Assembly (NCBI GenBank): GCA_018896025.1
Contig: JAHIND010000016.1
Location: forward strand, 62,001-126,000
Direction: 5' to 3'
Length of the DNA: 64,000 nucleotides
Origin: Pseudomonadota bacterium
GTDB taxonomy: Bacteria; Desulfobacterota; Desulfarculia; Desulfarculales; Desulfarculaceae
Shown here: positions 63,619-64,000 of the stretch, one piece after another
How the letters are laid out: each line of letters begins with the position of its first letter
Position numbering within the stretch: the stretch's first letter is position 1
Notes under the pieces: model-generated
Told to the model about the DNA's origin: nothing
The model's input: the letters and a program-made list of their open reading frames with translations, nothing else
Database searches by the model: none
Position numbers and translations under genes: made by a program

Positions 63619-64000
63619 CTAACCCTGGTTGGCCTTCATCCAGGTCAGGGGCAGGGTGAACTTGGGCGGCGGGTTCTGGGCCAGGTCGAAAAGGCGGCGG
63701 GCGGCCGGGTTCTGGGGGACCAACTCGATGAGCCGCTTGGCGTCGCCCTGAGCCAGTTTGGGTTTGCCCTGGAGCAAGTAGAGCACCGCCCGATTGTAAT
63801 AGGCGGCTTCGCTTTGGGCGTTCTGGTCCAGGGCCTTGTCCAGGTCGGCCAGGGCCTTGTCCATCTCTCCCCACTGGATGTAGATACCGGCCCGGCCCGC
63901 GTAGGCCAGGGCCCTCTTGTTGCTCACCATGAAGGTTGAGCCGATGGCCGCGCTGTAGGCAGCAAAGGCGTCCTTGTCGTTGCCCGCCTTTTCGGCCCTG
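63619..64000 (-). CDS. TPR-repeat protein (partial, N-terminus off the window)
   Basis: The frame stays open to the right edge. The visible 127 codons contain at least two TPR units: AYAGRAGIYIQWGEMDKALADLDKAL, and AAYYNRAVLYLLQGKPKLAQGDAKRLIEL. An earlier repeat (DKDAFAAYSAAIGSTF) is cut by the edge. An internal ATG at 63930 is not the start. TPRs bind proteins; the larger protein's role is unknown. It ends with a short Pro-rich tail. Confidence 0.8.
   Translation of the reverse strand, partial: RAEKAGNDKDAFAAYSAAIGSTFMVSNKRALAYAGRAGIYIQWGEMDKALADLDKALDQNAQSEAAYYNRAVLYLLQGKPKLAQGDAKRLIELVPQNPAARRLFDLAQNPPPKFTLPLTWMKANQG

Overview
This is a high-GC bacterial window with almost no mobile DNA. 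The gene mix points to an anaerobic Desulfobacterota (deltaproteobacterial) lineage, perhaps Desulfarculaceae-like. The indicators are an archaeal-type glutamate synthase, an NrpR nitrogen regulator, a MetF-MetV-MvhD methylene-tetrahydrofolate reductase set of the Wood-Ljungdahl type, and the rpsF-rpsR-DUF2232-rplI-dnaB order. The taxonomy is inference from gene content only.

Layout. 1-1689: a membrane protein that runs off the left edge. 1847-9545 (minus): one operon, mvhD-metV-metF followed by two archaeal-type glutamate synthase genes. The FMN subunit appears to carry two tandem barrels. Divergent from it is nrpR, which overlaps a potassium channel gene (10025-11745). 11835-17799: a complete RND efflux set (outer membrane factor, adaptor, pump), followed by a DMT permease. 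18741-19164 is gene-free, then come tRNA-Gln, a small decarboxylase-fold protein and a ModF-like double ATPase.

21372-39215 is the most distinctive part. It looks like a catabolic island with a complete Liv-type ABC importer, a FadR/GntR regulator, a divergent LarA-like protein, a DUF6282 hydrolase, a 3-hydroxyisobutyrate-dehydrogenase-family enzyme, an IlvD/Edd dehydratase and a four-subunit molybdenum hydroxylase whose Mo subunit is split into two genes. Across an AT-rich divergent promoter lies a second hydroxylase set, split the same way but without a FAD subunit. A 10-base box, ATGATAGKAY, lies in both divergent promoters and upstream of the regulator, so the whole island may be one regulon. 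I infer uptake and anaerobic hydroxylation of a small carboxylated, probably heterocyclic, substrate, by analogy with the split nicotinate dehydrogenase of Eubacterium barkeri. The substrate is unknown.

39447-49545: a QueG-like iron-sulfur protein, tRNA-Lys, an ADP-ribosylglycohydrolase, a 52-residue small protein, an ABC-F ATPase, a nucleoside transporter, an AT-richer lipoprotein, tRNA-Pro, a BPL_N-domain protein, TldD and a cysteine-less periplasmic rhodanese. 49556-59751 (minus): a long housekeeping block read aminotransferase-mtaB-TPR-NUDIX-rpsF-rpsR-DUF2232-rplI-dnaB-hflX. A candidate attenuator or riboswitch lies in front of the aminotransferase. 60027-64000: small conserved proteins (YkgJ-type, RseC-type, universal stress protein, unknowns) and a TPR protein cut by the right edge.

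I saw no CRISPR array, rRNA, integrase or insertion sequence. All motif, start-site and hairpin calls were made by eye.
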